A DNA stretch of 64,000 nucleotides from Dietzia lutea (lineage in GTDB: Bacteria; Actinomycetota; Actinomycetes; Mycobacteriales; Mycobacteriaceae). Positions 7,890-16,412 of this stretch are shown one piece after another. A model generated the notes under the pieces. That model was not told the DNA's origin and did no database searches. It worked only from the letters and a program-made list of their open reading frames with translations. The stretch spans positions 2,659,001-2,723,000 of the forward strand of contig NZ_CP015449.1 of the NCBI RefSeq assembly GCF_003096075.1, in the 5' to 3' direction. How positions within the stretch are numbered: the first letter of the stretch is position 1; the number at the start of each line of letters is the position of its first letter. Made by a program: the position numbers and the translations under genes.

Positions 7890-9236
7890 ATGGTGCGTAT
7901 GGAGTCCCGGCGGCGTCTTCCCTCTTCGACCGATGTCCTCGTGGTGGGCTGCGGCCCGGCGGGGGCGGCGACCGCGACGTGGTTGGCGCGGGCGGGTCGC
8001 GAGGTCACGGTGCTCGACGCCGCGGGATTCCCACGCGACAAGACGTGTGGGGACGGCCTGACGCCGCGGGCGATGCTCGAGGTGGACCGGCTGGGCCTGG
8101 GCGCGTGGGCGCGGGACCGGATCACCATCCGCGGCCTCGAGCTGCGGGGCTTCGGCCACGAGCGCCGGGTGCCGTGGCCGGCGGGTGAGCACGGCGGCAC
8201 GGGGTCGGCGGTGCGGCGGACGGTGTTCGACGACCGGCTGCGGCAGGCGGCTGTCGAGGCCGGCGCGGTGGTGCGCGACGGCGTGCGGGTGACGGGCGTG
8301 GAGAGGGGCGACGACGGCGAGGTCACCGCCGTCCTGGCCGGGGACGATCGCGTGGAGTGCCGGACGTTGGTGGTGGCCGATGGCGTGAGATCGCCGGTGG
8401 GTCGTCTGCTGGGTCGGTCGTGGCATCGCGACACGGTCTACGCCGTGGCGGCGCGGTCGTATGTCGGGTCCGCTCGGCATGACCATCCGTGGATCGGGTC
8501 CGACCTCGAGCTGCGCGACGCGGCGGGTGCCATCCAGCCCGGCTACGGGTGGGTGTTCCCGCTCGGCGACGGCGAGGTCAACCTCGGGGTGGGTGCGCTG
8601 GCGACGTCGGCGCGGCCGGCGAACGTGGCGGTCAAGGAGCTGCTGCAGCACTACGCCCGTAGCGTGCGCGACGACTGGGCGTTGCAGGCTGAGCCGCGGG
8701 CGGTGACGTCTGCGCTGCTGCCGATGGGCGGTGCGGTCTCGGGGGTGGCGGGCCGCAACTGGGCGGCGGTGGGTGATGCGGCGGCGTGCGTGAACCCGCT
8801 CAACGGTGAGGGCATCGACTACGCGCTCGAGGGCGGGCGGCTGCTGGCCGAGCTGATCCTCGCCGGCCACGGCACGGGCGCGGGCGGCGTCGGCCCGGGC
8901 AGGAGCCGCCCGTCGCCAGACGGATCCCCCGGCGCCCGCACGGTCCCCGCGGGTGCCCGCACGGAGCCGCTGACGCACGCGTGGCCGGAGGTGCTGCGGC
9001 GGACGTACGGCGAGGCGTTTGCGATCGCCCGGGACGCCGCCCGGCTGCTCACGTACCCGCGGTTCCTGCCGATGGCCGGGCCGGTGGGGATGCGGTCACA
9101 GACGTTGATGACGGCGGCGGTGCGTTGCATGTCCAACACTGTGGCGGATTCGGACCGCGACGTGGTGGCGCGGGCGTGGCGGGCGGCCGGGTCGGTGGCC
9201 CGCAGGCTCGACCGGCGCCCGCTGTTCGCCTACTGA
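7890..9236 (+). CDS. Geranylgeranyl reductase family flavoprotein (MenJ-like)
   Basis: FAD-dependent reductase of about 448 aa. The FAD fold starts with TDVLVVGCGPAGAATATWLA; the family signature FPRDKTCGDGLTPRAM follows, then the FAD-ribityl site WAAVGDAAACVNPLNGEGI. In mycobacteria the neighbouring homologue (MenJ, Rv0561c) saturates one isoprene unit of menaquinone-9, and the shared gene order supports the same job here. It is divergent from the polyprenyl synthase gene. The start is ATG 7890 or 7899; the long open frame upstream is a shadow. A Gly/Pro/Arg-rich insertion occurs near residues 330-360. Confidence 0.87.
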   Translation: MVRMESRRRLPSSTDVLVVGCGPAGAATATWLARAGREVTVLDAAGFPRDKTCGDGLTPRAMLEVDRLGLGAWARDRITIRGLELRGFGHERRVPWPAGEHGGTGSAVRRTVFDDRLRQAAVEAGAVVRDGVRVTGVERGDDGEVTAVLAGDDRVECRTLVVADGVRSPVGRLLGRSWHRDTVYAVAARSYVGSARHDHPWIGSDLELRDAAGAIQPGYGWVFPLGDGEVNLGVGALATSARPANVAVKELLQHYARSVRDDWALQAEPRAVTSALLPMGGAVSGVAGRNWAAVGDAAACVNPLNGEGIDYALEGGRLLAELILAGHGTGAGGVGPGRSRPSPDGSPGARTVPAGARTEPLTHAWPEVLRRTYGEAFAIARDAARLLTYPRFLPMAGPVGMRSQTLMTAAVRCMSNTVADSDRDVVARAWRAAGSVARRLDRRPLFAY

Positions 9237-9561
9237 CCCCGCGCCGCGCTCCCCTCGGAACCTCCGGGCCCGCACACCGGCGCCGTGCAGAGAGCCAGCG
9301 CGACCCTGCCCGCTTACGCTGCCCTTTCGACCCGCGCTGCCCCTCTGTACGGAAAACCCCGGGTTGCGCTGGCGGAATGGACCCGACACGCATCACAAGC
9401 CGAAGACGCAGCGTGCTTGGCCAGGGGTGCGCTGCCGGAATGCCAGGCACCGCAGGATCCTGACGAAGAGCCAGCGCACCTCGGGCGGGCGGCCTTGGCA
9501 GCGAGCCTCAGCTCGGGCGGGCCTCGCCGGCGGCGGCGGCGGACCGAATGTGCGGACGGCG
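9237..9561. other. Intergenic gap between convergent genes
   Basis: This 325-bp stretch lies between the menJ-like gene and menG. It holds imperfect copies of GTTGCGCTGGCGGAATGG / GGTGCGCTGCCGGAATGC (about 9363 and 9425) and GAGCCAGCGC motifs in both orientations (9293, 9471). These could form a hairpin for bidirectional termination. No coding region is convincing. Confidence 0.4.
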
Positions 9562-10251
9562 TCAGGCTGGGCGGCGGGCCAGATGGATCGCGGCGATGCC
9601 GCCGGTGAGATTGGTGACGCTGCAGCGCTCCCAGCCGCTGGACTCGACCATCTCGAGCAGGGCCTGCTGGTCCGGCCAGTCGCGGATGGACTCGGCCAGG
9701 TAGACGTACGCGTCCGGGTTCGAGGACACGCTCGTGGCGATCTTCGGCAGCGCCCGCATGAGGTAGTTCATGTAGAGCGCGCGGAACGGCGGGAAGACGG
9801 GCGTGGAGAACTCCACCACCGCCAGCCGCCCGCCCGGCTTGACCACGCGCGCCATCTCCCGCAGGCCGGCGGCGGTGTCCTGGACGTTGCGCAGGCCGAA
9901 GCTGATGGTCGCGGCGTCGAAGGAGGCGTCGGCGAACGGCAGCTTCATCGCGTCGCCGGCGACCTTGGGCACGTCCCGCCCGGCGCCCGCGTGCAGCATG
10001 CCGAGCGAGAAGTCGGCGGCCACGCACCACGCGCCGGACTTGGCCAGCTCGACGGTCGACACGGCGGTGCCGGCGGCCAGGTCGAGGATCCGCTCCCCCG
10101 GCCGGGGCGCGAGCAGCGACCGGGCCCGGCGCCGCCACACGTGGTCCATTCCTCCGGACAGGATCGTGTTGGTCAGGTCGTAGCGCTTGGCGACGCCGTC
10201 GAACATCGACGCGACGTCGCGGGGCTGCTTGTCGAGATTGGCGCGGGACAC
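9562..10251 (-). CDS. menG: Demethylmenaquinone methyltransferase
   Basis: SAM-dependent methyltransferase of 229 aa (also named ubiE) that makes menaquinone from demethylmenaquinone. Family signatures include [16 protein letters not shown] at the start, [13 protein letters not shown] (SAM motif I), and [24 protein letters not shown]. The GTG at 10251 ([10 protein letters not shown]) is preferred; it leaves 10 nt to the mgtA-like stop. An open frame to 10281 would overlap that gene. It lies downstream of the mgtA-like gene in one minus-strand run with menD. Confidence 0.93.
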   Translation of the reverse strand: MSRANLDKQPRDVASMFDGVAKRYDLTNTILSGGMDHVWRRRARSLLAPRPGERILDLAAGTAVSTVELAKSGAWCVAADFSLGMLHAGAGRDVPKVAGDAMKLPFADASFDAATISFGLRNVQDTAAGLREMARVVKPGGRLAVVEFSTPVFPPFRALYMNYLMRALPKIATSVSSNPDAYVYLAESIRDWPDQQALLEMVESSGWERCSVTNLTGGIAAIHLARRPA

Positions 10252-10261
10252 GCCCCCGACG

Positions 10262-11506
10262 CTACCCGGCCCGGCCGACACCCACGCGGACCCGGCCCGT
10301 GGACGAGCGGGCGCCGGCGGCGACGTAGTGGTCGAACAGCTGTCCGCAGACGGCCTCCCAGGTGCGCCCCACGACGGTGGCGCGGGCGGCGGCGGCCAGC
10401 CGATCGCGGTCGGCGAGGACGGCGTCGAGGGCCGCGGAGACCTCGGCGGCGTACCGGCGCGGGTCGAGCAGGACGCCGTTGACTCCGGCCTGCACGAGAT
10501 CGCGCGGGCCCCCGGCGTCCGGGCCGATCACGGGCACGCCCGAGGCGTGGGCCTCCTGGACGGACTGGCAGAACGTCTCGAACTCGCCGGCGTGGCAGAA
10601 CACGTCGAGCGTGGCGTAGGCCTGGGCGAGGGCCTCGCCGTGGAGCTCGCCGGTGAAGATGGCGTGGGGCATGGCCGCCTGCAGTGCGGGGCGGTCGGGT
10701 CCGTCGCCGACGACGACGAGTTGGACGTCGCCGCCCGGGCCGGAACGGTCGGCCAGTGGCCGGAGGCGCTCGACGTGCTTCTCCGGCGCGAGCCTGCCGA
10801 CGAATCCGACGACGGGCCGCCCGTCCGGGGACCACAGCCGGTGCAGGGCCGCGCTGCGCCGGGTGGGCGAGAACCGCTCGGCGTCGACGCCCCGCCCCCA
10901 CCGGTACAGGCGCGGGATGCCGTGGGCGGCCAGGTCCGCCATCGCCGCGGTCGACGGGGCGAGGGTGCGGTCGCAGGTCGCGTGGATCGCCCGGGTCCAG
11001 GCCCAGGCCGCGTCGGCGAGGACGCCGATCCCGTACGCGTCGGCGAAGCCGGCCACGTCGGTCTGGTACACCGCCACCGAGGGCACGCCCAGTGCTCGGG
11101 CCGCGGCGGCGCCGGCCGCGCCGAGCACGAACGGGGACGCGAGGTGCACCACGTCGGGTGCGAAGTCCCGCAGGACGGCGTACACACTCGGGCTGGGCGC
11201 CCCGACCGGCAGCGAGGACACCACCGGTACCCGCACGGCCGTGACCCGGTGGACGGGGTAGCCGAGGTGGTGGTCGGGGTCGGGGCCGTCGGACGCGGGC
11301 CGACCGAGGTAGGGCGAGACGGCGCTGACCAGCGGGTGCGCCTGCACGGCACCGGCCGCGCCCTGCCAGAAGCCGACCTGGTCAGACGGGGCGACGACGA
11401 GGCAGTCGTGGCCGTGTCGGCGCGCGTACTCCAGCACGCGCAGGACGGAGTTGGTGACGCCGTTGACGTTCGGCAGGAACGATTCGGTGACGATGGCTAC
11501 GCGCAC
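10262..11506 (-). CDS. GT4 glycosyltransferase, MgtA-like mannosyltransferase
   Basis: GT-B fold glycosyltransferase of 414 aa. The N-terminal domain has [19 protein letters not shown]; the C-terminal donor domain has [14 protein letters not shown] and the EX7E motif in [20 protein letters not shown]. In mycobacteria and corynebacteria the MgtA homologue at this place in the men region is a GDP-mannose-dependent mannosyltransferase acting on glucuronosyl diacylglycerol or PIM lipids; that substrate is inferred here from position and family. A GTG at 11506 gives the conserved N-terminus; a longer frame from 11533 is also open. Confidence 0.85.
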   Translation of the reverse strand: MRVAIVTESFLPNVNGVTNSVLRVLEYARRHGHDCLVVAPSDQVGFWQGAAGAVQAHPLVSAVSPYLGRPASDGPDPDHHLGYPVHRVTAVRVPVVSSLPVGAPSPSVYAVLRDFAPDVVHLASPFVLGAAGAAAARALGVPSVAVYQTDVAGFADAYGIGVLADAAWAWTRAIHATCDRTLAPSTAAMADLAAHGIPRLYRWGRGVDAERFSPTRRSAALHRLWSPDGRPVVGFVGRLAPEKHVERLRPLADRSGPGGDVQLVVVGDGPDRPALQAAMPHAIFTGELHGEALAQAYATLDVFCHAGEFETFCQSVQEAHASGVPVIGPDAGGPRDLVQAGVNGVLLDPRRYAAEVSAALDAVLADRDRLAAAARATVVGRTWEAVCGQLFDHYVAAGARSSTGRVRVGVGRAG

Positions 11507-11543
11507 GCCCTCACTGTCGCCCGGCCGGGCCACGGGCCGGTGA

Positions 11544-12026
11544 TCAGCGCGGGACGGACCGGGGAATTCGTGGTACCGCCCGGTGAACCCCCGGTGACGC
11601 GGCGGCGTAGGCGAGCGCGGCCAGCGGCACGACCACCGCGGGGACCGACAGGGCGGGCACGACGGCGACGGTCCAGCTGCGGCCGGAGACCCGGACGAGA
11701 TCGGGGTTGGCCCGGCGGAACTCCACCTGCACGCGCTGCCCCTCCACCAGGCCCGTCGGGTAGAACACGCCGGTCACCGGGCGCGCCGTCCGGCCGCCAC
11801 CGGCGTCGAACTCCACCGCGGCCCGCCGGTCGGTGACCTCGGTGACGGTGGCCGTGGCGCTGCCCATGTCCCGGTCGATGCGCTGGTCGTCGATGAAGCA
11901 CGCCAGCAGGATGAGGACGGCCGTGAGCACGGAGAACACCGCCGCGGCCGCCGCCACCACCCGCACGCCCTGCCGGATGAGCACCGCGCGACGGACCCGA
12001 CGTGCGGAGACGGTGCCCGCGGTCAT
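11544..12026 (-). CDS. DUF3592-like membrane protein
   Basis: A 160-aa protein with a basic N-terminus, a transmembrane helix near residues 20-44 (VVAAAAAVFSVLTAVLILLA), an extracytoplasmic beta-rich domain (TATVTEVTDRRAAVEFDAGG ... GVFYPTGLVEGQRVQVEFR) and a second hydrophobic helix near 118-142. This two-helix arrangement around a small beta domain is typical of DUF3592 proteins. Its start overlaps the menD stop (ATGA, 12023-12026). An uncharacterised membrane protein sits at this place in the mycobacterial men cluster. Function unknown. Confidence 0.8.
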   Translation of the reverse strand: MTAGTVSARRVRRAVLIRQGVRVVAAAAAVFSVLTAVLILLACFIDDQRIDRDMGSATATVTEVTDRRAAVEFDAGGGRTARPVTGVFYPTGLVEGQRVQVEFRRANPDLVRVSGRSWTVAVVPALSVPAVVVPLAALAYAAASPGVHRAVPRIPRSVPR

Positions 12027-13924
12027 TCGGGGTCCGAGGCCCCGGGCTCGGTCGCCCCGGGACCCGCGAGTCCGCGCGCCGAGGTCTCGGACGCCGCCGT
12101 GCCGGACGCCGCGGTGCTGGACGCTGCGGTTCCGGACGCTGCGGTGCTGGACGACGCAGTGCCGGACGCTGCCGCCTCGGGCTCCACGGCCTCCGAGCGC
12201 AGGGTCGCGTGCAACTCGCGCAGACCCTGCCGGTCGGTGCCCACCCGCACCACACGCAGGCCCTCGGGGACGATGTCGTGGTGCGCGACCGGCACCGACG
12301 GCTGCGCGAGGATCGCCTCGAGCCCGGCGGGATCGGTGTCGGTGAACGGCACCCCGGCTCCCGCGCAGAGCGCACCGAGGTTCGCGCCGTGCGGGGTGCC
12401 GAAGACCCGCTCGAAGTCGGCGGCCAGTCGCGGATCTCCCTGCTCGAGCAGGGAGAAGATGCCGCCGCCGTCGTCGTCGGCCACCACGATGAGCAGGTCC
12501 GCCGGGTGGCGCTCGCGGGGGCCGAGCAGCAGTCCCGAGATGTCGTGCAGGAACGTCAGGTCACCCAGCAGCGCCACGGTCCGACCGGGAGCCGACAGCG
12601 CGACACCGATCGCCGTGGACACCGTCCCGTCGATCCCCGACGCGCCGCGATTGGCGTACACGGACACGTCGGGGTCGATCGGCCCCACGAAGGACAGGTC
12701 CCGCACGGCGTTCGAGGCGCCCACCACGAGGTTGTCCCCCGCCCGGACGCCGCGGGCCACGGCGCGGGCCACGTGCAGGCCCGTCGGGGCGCCCGCGTCC
12801 AGGTGCTCGTCGAGCAGCCGGTCGACGGCCGCGCGGGCGTGGGCGTCGGCGCGGGCGGTGTTCTCGGTCCACGACTGCTCGACCCCCCAGCCGGTGAGCA
12901 CGGAGTCGGCGAGCTCGGCGGCGCTGCCCGTGGGATTGGGCGAGCGCGGGCCGGCGTCGAGGATCACCAGGTCGACCCCCGGATCGGCCAGCAACCGCGT
13001 CACGGACCGGTGCAGCGTCGGCCGGCCGGTGACCACCACCTGCTCGGGCCGCAGCGACGGGATCGCCAGCGGGTGCACCGGGTGCAGCGGGACCGGCGCG
13101 CCGGGCTCGGCGACCGTCGGTACGCCCACCAGCCCGGAGACCGGCGCCGCCCCGACGCCCGAGACGACCAACGTGGGCCGAGTGAGGTCCACCGCCACCG
13201 CCGAGGCGGCGGGAGCCGAATCGACCCCCGCGCCCGCCCGCTGCACCCACGGACGACCGCCCGGGCGCCCCTCCGGCAGTCCGCGGGAGCCGTCGCCGGG
13301 GTCCACCTCGTCGTCGTCGTAACCCCCTGGGCCGCCCTCGAGGACGAACTCCTCGTCGCCCTCGCCCGGCACCAGCGGCTCGCGGAAGGCGATGTCCACC
13401 TGCACCGGGCCCGGGTCCGCGGCCGCGGTGGCCGTGAGGATCGCGCGGCCGATCGCGGAGCGCCAGTGGCGGTGCTCGGTGACGGGATCGCCGGCCGCGC
13501 CGAGCTCGATCACCGCGCGTGCGTGCGGCCCGAAAAGCCCCACCTGGTCGATGGTCTGGTTGGCGCCGGTCCCCCGCAGCTCCGGCGGGCGGTTGGCCGT
13601 GAGCGCCAGCACCGGCACGCCGGAATGGGCCGCCTCGACCATCGCCGGATGGAGGTTGGCGACCGCGGTGCCCGAGGTGACGACGACGGGGACCGGCCGC
13701 TTCGAGCCCAGCGCGAGTCCGAGCGCCGTGAACCCGGCACCGCGCTCGTCGATCCTCACGTGCAGCGCGATCCGACCGGCCCGCTCCGCCGCGGCCAGCG
13801 CGAGGGCCAGTGGGGCACTGCGCGAACCCGGGCACAGGACCGCGTCGGTGATCCCGTGGCGGACCATCTCGTCCACCAGGACACGGGCCTGCGCGGTACT
13901 GGGGTTGCTCGGCGTGGCAGTCAT
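12023..13924 (-). CDS. menD: SEPHCHC synthase
   Basis: Thiamine-diphosphate enzyme of 633 aa that joins 2-oxoglutarate to isochorismate in menaquinone synthesis. Visible landmarks are LCPGSRSAPLALA near residue 30, RIDERGAGFTALG with the ThDP-activating glutamate, VVVTSGTAVANLHPAMVEA, and the ThDP/Mg motif GDLTFLHDISGLL ... DDDGGGIFSLLEQG. The start is ATG 13924, since the upstream frame overlaps the WYL gene. The last 50 or so residues form an Ala/Ser/Thr tail coded by a 15-bp tandem repeat (12090-12179) that is not part of the enzyme fold. Confidence 0.95.
   Translation of the reverse strand: MTATPSNPSTAQARVLVDEMVRHGITDAVLCPGSRSAPLALALAAAERAGRIALHVRIDERGAGFTALGLALGSKRPVPVVVTSGTAVANLHPAMVEAAHSGVPVLALTANRPPELRGTGANQTIDQVGLFGPHARAVIELGAAGDPVTEHRHWRSAIGRAILTATAAADPGPVQVDIAFREPLVPGEGDEEFVLEGGPGGYDDDEVDPGDGSRGLPEGRPGGRPWVQRAGAGVDSAPAASAVAVDLTRPTLVVSGVGAAPVSGLVGVPTVAEPGAPVPLHPVHPLAIPSLRPEQVVVTGRPTLHRSVTRLLADPGVDLVILDAGPRSPNPTGSAAELADSVLTGWGVEQSWTENTARADAHARAAVDRLLDEHLDAGAPTGLHVARAVARGVRAGDNLVVGASNAVRDLSFVGPIDPDVSVYANRGASGIDGTVSTAIGVALSAPGRTVALLGDLTFLHDISGLLLGPRERHPADLLIVVADDDGGGIFSLLEQGDPRLAADFERVFGTPHGANLGALCAGAGVPFTDTDPAGLEAILAQPSVPVAHHDIVPEGLRVVRVGTDRQGLRELHATLRSEAVEPEAAASGTASSSTAASGTAASSTAASGTAASETSARGLAGPGATEPGASDPE
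12090..12179 (-). repeat. 15-bp tandem repeat inside the menD 3' end
   Basis: Six head-to-tail 15-bp units of the form GACGCYGCGGTGCTG, each with a few substitutions, start at 12090, 12105, 12120, 12135, 12150 and 12165. On the minus strand they encode degenerate pentapeptides of the type TAASG / STAAS. Confidence 0.85.
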
Positions 13925-13934
13925 CGGCCCCAGC

Positions 13935-14933
13935 CTAGTCGGGCGACGTCGACCGCCCCGCCGCATCCGTGAGCCGCCCGCCCATCGCCGCCAGACACTC
14001 GCGCAACGGCTCCGGCGACTCCACCACGAACTCCCCCGGCAGTCTGGCGAGGAACCACGCCAGCGCCTCGAGGTCGGCCGCCCCGGTCTCCAGTCGGCAC
14101 GCCGGGCCGCCCGGGTGGTCCGCGGGGCGCAGCCCGGTGACTGTGCCGTAGGTAGGCGGGAACAGCTCGACCACCTCCTCCGCGGGCGCGAACACCGTCA
14201 CCCGCGCCACGTGCGGGTACGGCGCCGCGGTGACCGCGTGCTGGACGTGCGCCGCCGGGTCCGGCACGTCGGCGCGCGGGGTGAACCGCCACCGGCTGCG
14301 GTGCACCGCGCGGATCCGGTCCAGCCGGAACGTGCGCCAGTCCGCGCGATCGAGATCGAAGCACAGCAGGTACCAGCGCCGGCCCAGCACGACGATCCGG
14401 TACGGCTCCACCCGCCGCTCCGTCTCCCGCCCCGCGCGGTCGCAGTAGTCCAGCCGCACCTGCTCCGTGCCCCGCACCGCGTGGCCCAGGTCGAGCAGCA
14501 GACCCGGCTCCACCGGGGTGTCCGCGCCGGCGACCGCGACCATCGACTCGGTGACGTCGGCGACCCGCTCCCGCAGGCGGCCGGGCATCACCTGGTCCAG
14601 CTTGGTCAGCGCGCGCAAGGCGTGCTCCCCGACCCCAGCCACCGCGCCGCCGGCCGCCAGACGCAGGGCGATCGCGACGGCCACCGCCTCCCTGTCGTCG
14701 AGCAACAGCGGCGGCAGGCGACGACCCGAACCCAACCGGTACCCGCCGCCCGCACCGCGCTCGGACTCCACCGGATAGCCCAGGTCCCGCAGGCGGTCCA
14801 CATCCCGGCGGACCGAGCGGGTCGTCACGCCCAACTCCGCCGCCAACTCCTCGCCCGTCCACACCGACCGGCGCTGCAGCAGGTCCAGCAGACACAGCAC
14901 GCGCTGGGTGGTGGGCATCCGGTCCTCGCTCAT
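13935..14933 (-). CDS. WYL-domain transcriptional regulator
   Basis: A 332-aa regulator with an N-terminal winged helix (TTQRVLCLLDLLQRRSVWTG followed by ELAAELGVTTRSVRRDVDRL; residues 8-50) and a WYL ligand-sensing domain from about residue 130 (RVEPYRIVVLGRRWYLLCFD with the WYL triplet). It is divergent from a DinB-fold gene, and five TGTCC sites lie between the two starts, so it probably controls that gene and itself. ATG 14933 is used; ATG 14918 has a better ribosome site (GAGGAC). Confidence 0.88.
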   Translation of the reverse strand: MSEDRMPTTQRVLCLLDLLQRRSVWTGEELAAELGVTTRSVRRDVDRLRDLGYPVESERGAGGGYRLGSGRRLPPLLLDDREAVAVAIALRLAAGGAVAGVGEHALRALTKLDQVMPGRLRERVADVTESMVAVAGADTPVEPGLLLDLGHAVRGTEQVRLDYCDRAGRETERRVEPYRIVVLGRRWYLLCFDLDRADWRTFRLDRIRAVHRSRWRFTPRADVPDPAAHVQHAVTAAPYPHVARVTVFAPAEEVVELFPPTYGTVTGLRPADHPGGPACRLETGAADLEALAWFLARLPGEFVVESPEPLRECLAAMGGRLTDAAGRSTSPD

Positions 14934-15019
14934 CGCGAGCCCCCGTTCGCTCCCGGGACGACCCCGCGTGGACGTCCTCCGCTTCTGCTCGAAGTGTTCC
15001 ACGCGCAGCGGACCGAAGC

Positions 15020-15104
15020 TGTCCGGATGGGCTGCGACGCTGTCCGCACAGCACCACCAGTTGTCCGCACGTCGCCCCCGTGTCCATCACCACGATGTCC
15101 GCAC
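15020..15104. promoter_or_regulatory. Cluster of TGTCCGCAC sites between divergent genes
   Basis: TGTCCGCAC occurs at 15041, 15062 and 15096, with variants TGTCCGGAT at 15020 and TGTCCATCA at 15081. The first three are exactly 21 bp apart, about two helical turns, so they face the same side of DNA. They lie between the WYL regulator start and the DinB gene start at 15126. A WYL operator is the simplest reading. Confidence 0.55.
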
Positions 15105-15125
15105 ATCACCCACAAGGAGTCAGTC

Positions 15126-15701
15126 ATGACCGCCACCCACACCCTCGACTGGACCGGCCAGCTCGTCGACCAGATGGACCACCACTGGACCAGTCAGCTC
15201 CGCCCGCGACTCGAGGGGATGACCGACGCCGAGTACCACTTCTCGCCCGCGCCCGACGAGCGGACCTGGGACGTGCGCCCGCGGGGCACCAGCCGGGCCC
15301 CGATGCAGGGTGGCGTCGGCGACCACACCATCGACTTCGCCTACCCGGAGCCCGTGCCCGCGCCGCTGACGACCATCGCGTGGCGGATCGGCCACGTCGT
15401 CGTCGCCGCTCTCGGGGCACGGTGGCACTCCCACTTCGGCGGACCACCGCACGACTACATGACCCACACCTACGCCGGCGACGCCGCCGGCGCCCTCGCC
15501 CAGCTCGACCGCGTCTACGCCGGCTGGATGGACGGCGTCCGGGGCCTCGACGCGGAGGCGCTCGCCAGACCCGCCGGCGAGGCCGAGGGGCCCTGGGCCC
15601 AGTACCCCATGGCCGCCCTGGTCCTGCACATCAACCGCGAGGTCATCCACCACGGCGCCGAGATGTGCCTCCTGCGCGACGTCTACGCCACCACCCACTG
15701 A
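15126..15701 (+). CDS. DinB-fold family protein
   Basis: A 191-aa protein of the DinB/YfiT four-helix-bundle superfamily. Candidate metal-ligand histidines lie in LVDQMDHHW (helix 1), WRIGHVVVAAL (helix 2) and REVIHHGAEMCLLRD (near the C-terminus). Members are often metal- and thiol-dependent transferases or detoxification enzymes using mycothiol or bacillithiol; the substrate here is unknown. The start ATG follows AAGGAGTCAGTC. It is divergent from the WYL regulator and separated from it by TGTCC repeats, suggesting induction through that regulator. Confidence 0.82.
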   Translation: MTATHTLDWTGQLVDQMDHHWTSQLRPRLEGMTDAEYHFSPAPDERTWDVRPRGTSRAPMQGGVGDHTIDFAYPEPVPAPLTTIAWRIGHVVVAALGARWHSHFGGPPHDYMTHTYAGDAAGALAQLDRVYAGWMDGVRGLDAEALARPAGEAEGPWAQYPMAALVLHINREVIHHGAEMCLLRDVYATTH

Positions 15702-15788
15702 TTCATCTCATCTCGCCGCCTCACCGCCCCGCCCCGCCGCGTCAATGCGCCGTCCCAACCCACCGCCCCGCCTCACCGAGGAGTCGTC

Positions 15789-16406
15789 ATGCCACTGTTC
15801 CCCGCCACCTGCCCCACCGAGCGCGAGAATCTGCTCGAGTGGATCGACGTCGCGTTGGTCAACGCCCGGTCGATCGTCCACGGCCTGGACGCCGACCAAC
15901 TGCGCGCACGACCGCTGCCCTCCAGCGAACTGACGCTCGGATGGCTGATCCTGCACATCGGCGAGGTCGCGGAGGGCTGGCTCGGCCGCGCCGCCGCCGC
16001 GCCGCACGCGCCCGAGACCGGACGGTCCCTGCCCGAGCAGTTCGCCTGGGCCGAGGCGGTGAACCGGGTCGACCCCGACGCCGCCGCCGAGGAAATCCTC
16101 GCCGAGTACGACCGGCGGTGCGCGGCCGGGCTCGCCCACCTTCGCGCGGCCGACCTCGACGCACCCGTCCCGGTGCCCGAGGAGATGCCCTGGTTCCCGC
16201 CGGGGATGCCCGCCTTCAACGGGCGCTGGGCCGCCCTTCACGTGCTCAACGAGATCGCGCGACACTCCGGGCACGCCGACATCCTCCGCGAGGCGATCGA
16301 CGGCCGGACGATGTACGAGCTCATCGCCGAGAGTCAGGGGATCGACATGTCCTACATCGGGCAGTGGTTCGCCGCCCATCCCGAGGTGCCCGCGCCGGAG
16401 TGGTGA
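15789..16406 (+). CDS. DinB/DUF664-like protein
   Basis: A 205-aa second member of the DinB superfamily, close to the DUF664/mycothiol-dependent group: ERENLLEWIDVALVNARSIVHGLDADQLRARPLPSSELTLGWLILHIGEVAEGWLG-type start and HVLNEIARHSGHADILREAIDG near residue 155, giving the expected metal-ligand His residues. It starts at ATG 15789 after ACCGAGGAGTCGTC. The 87-bp gap from the first DinB gene allows co-transcription. The two proteins are only distantly alike, so this is not a recent tandem duplication. Confidence 0.82.
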   Translation: MPLFPATCPTERENLLEWIDVALVNARSIVHGLDADQLRARPLPSSELTLGWLILHIGEVAEGWLGRAAAAPHAPETGRSLPEQFAWAEAVNRVDPDAAAEEILAEYDRRCAAGLAHLRAADLDAPVPVPEEMPWFPPGMPAFNGRWAALHVLNEIARHSGHADILREAIDGRTMYELIAESQGIDMSYIGQWFAAHPEVPAPEW

Positions 16407-16412
16407 CGGGGT

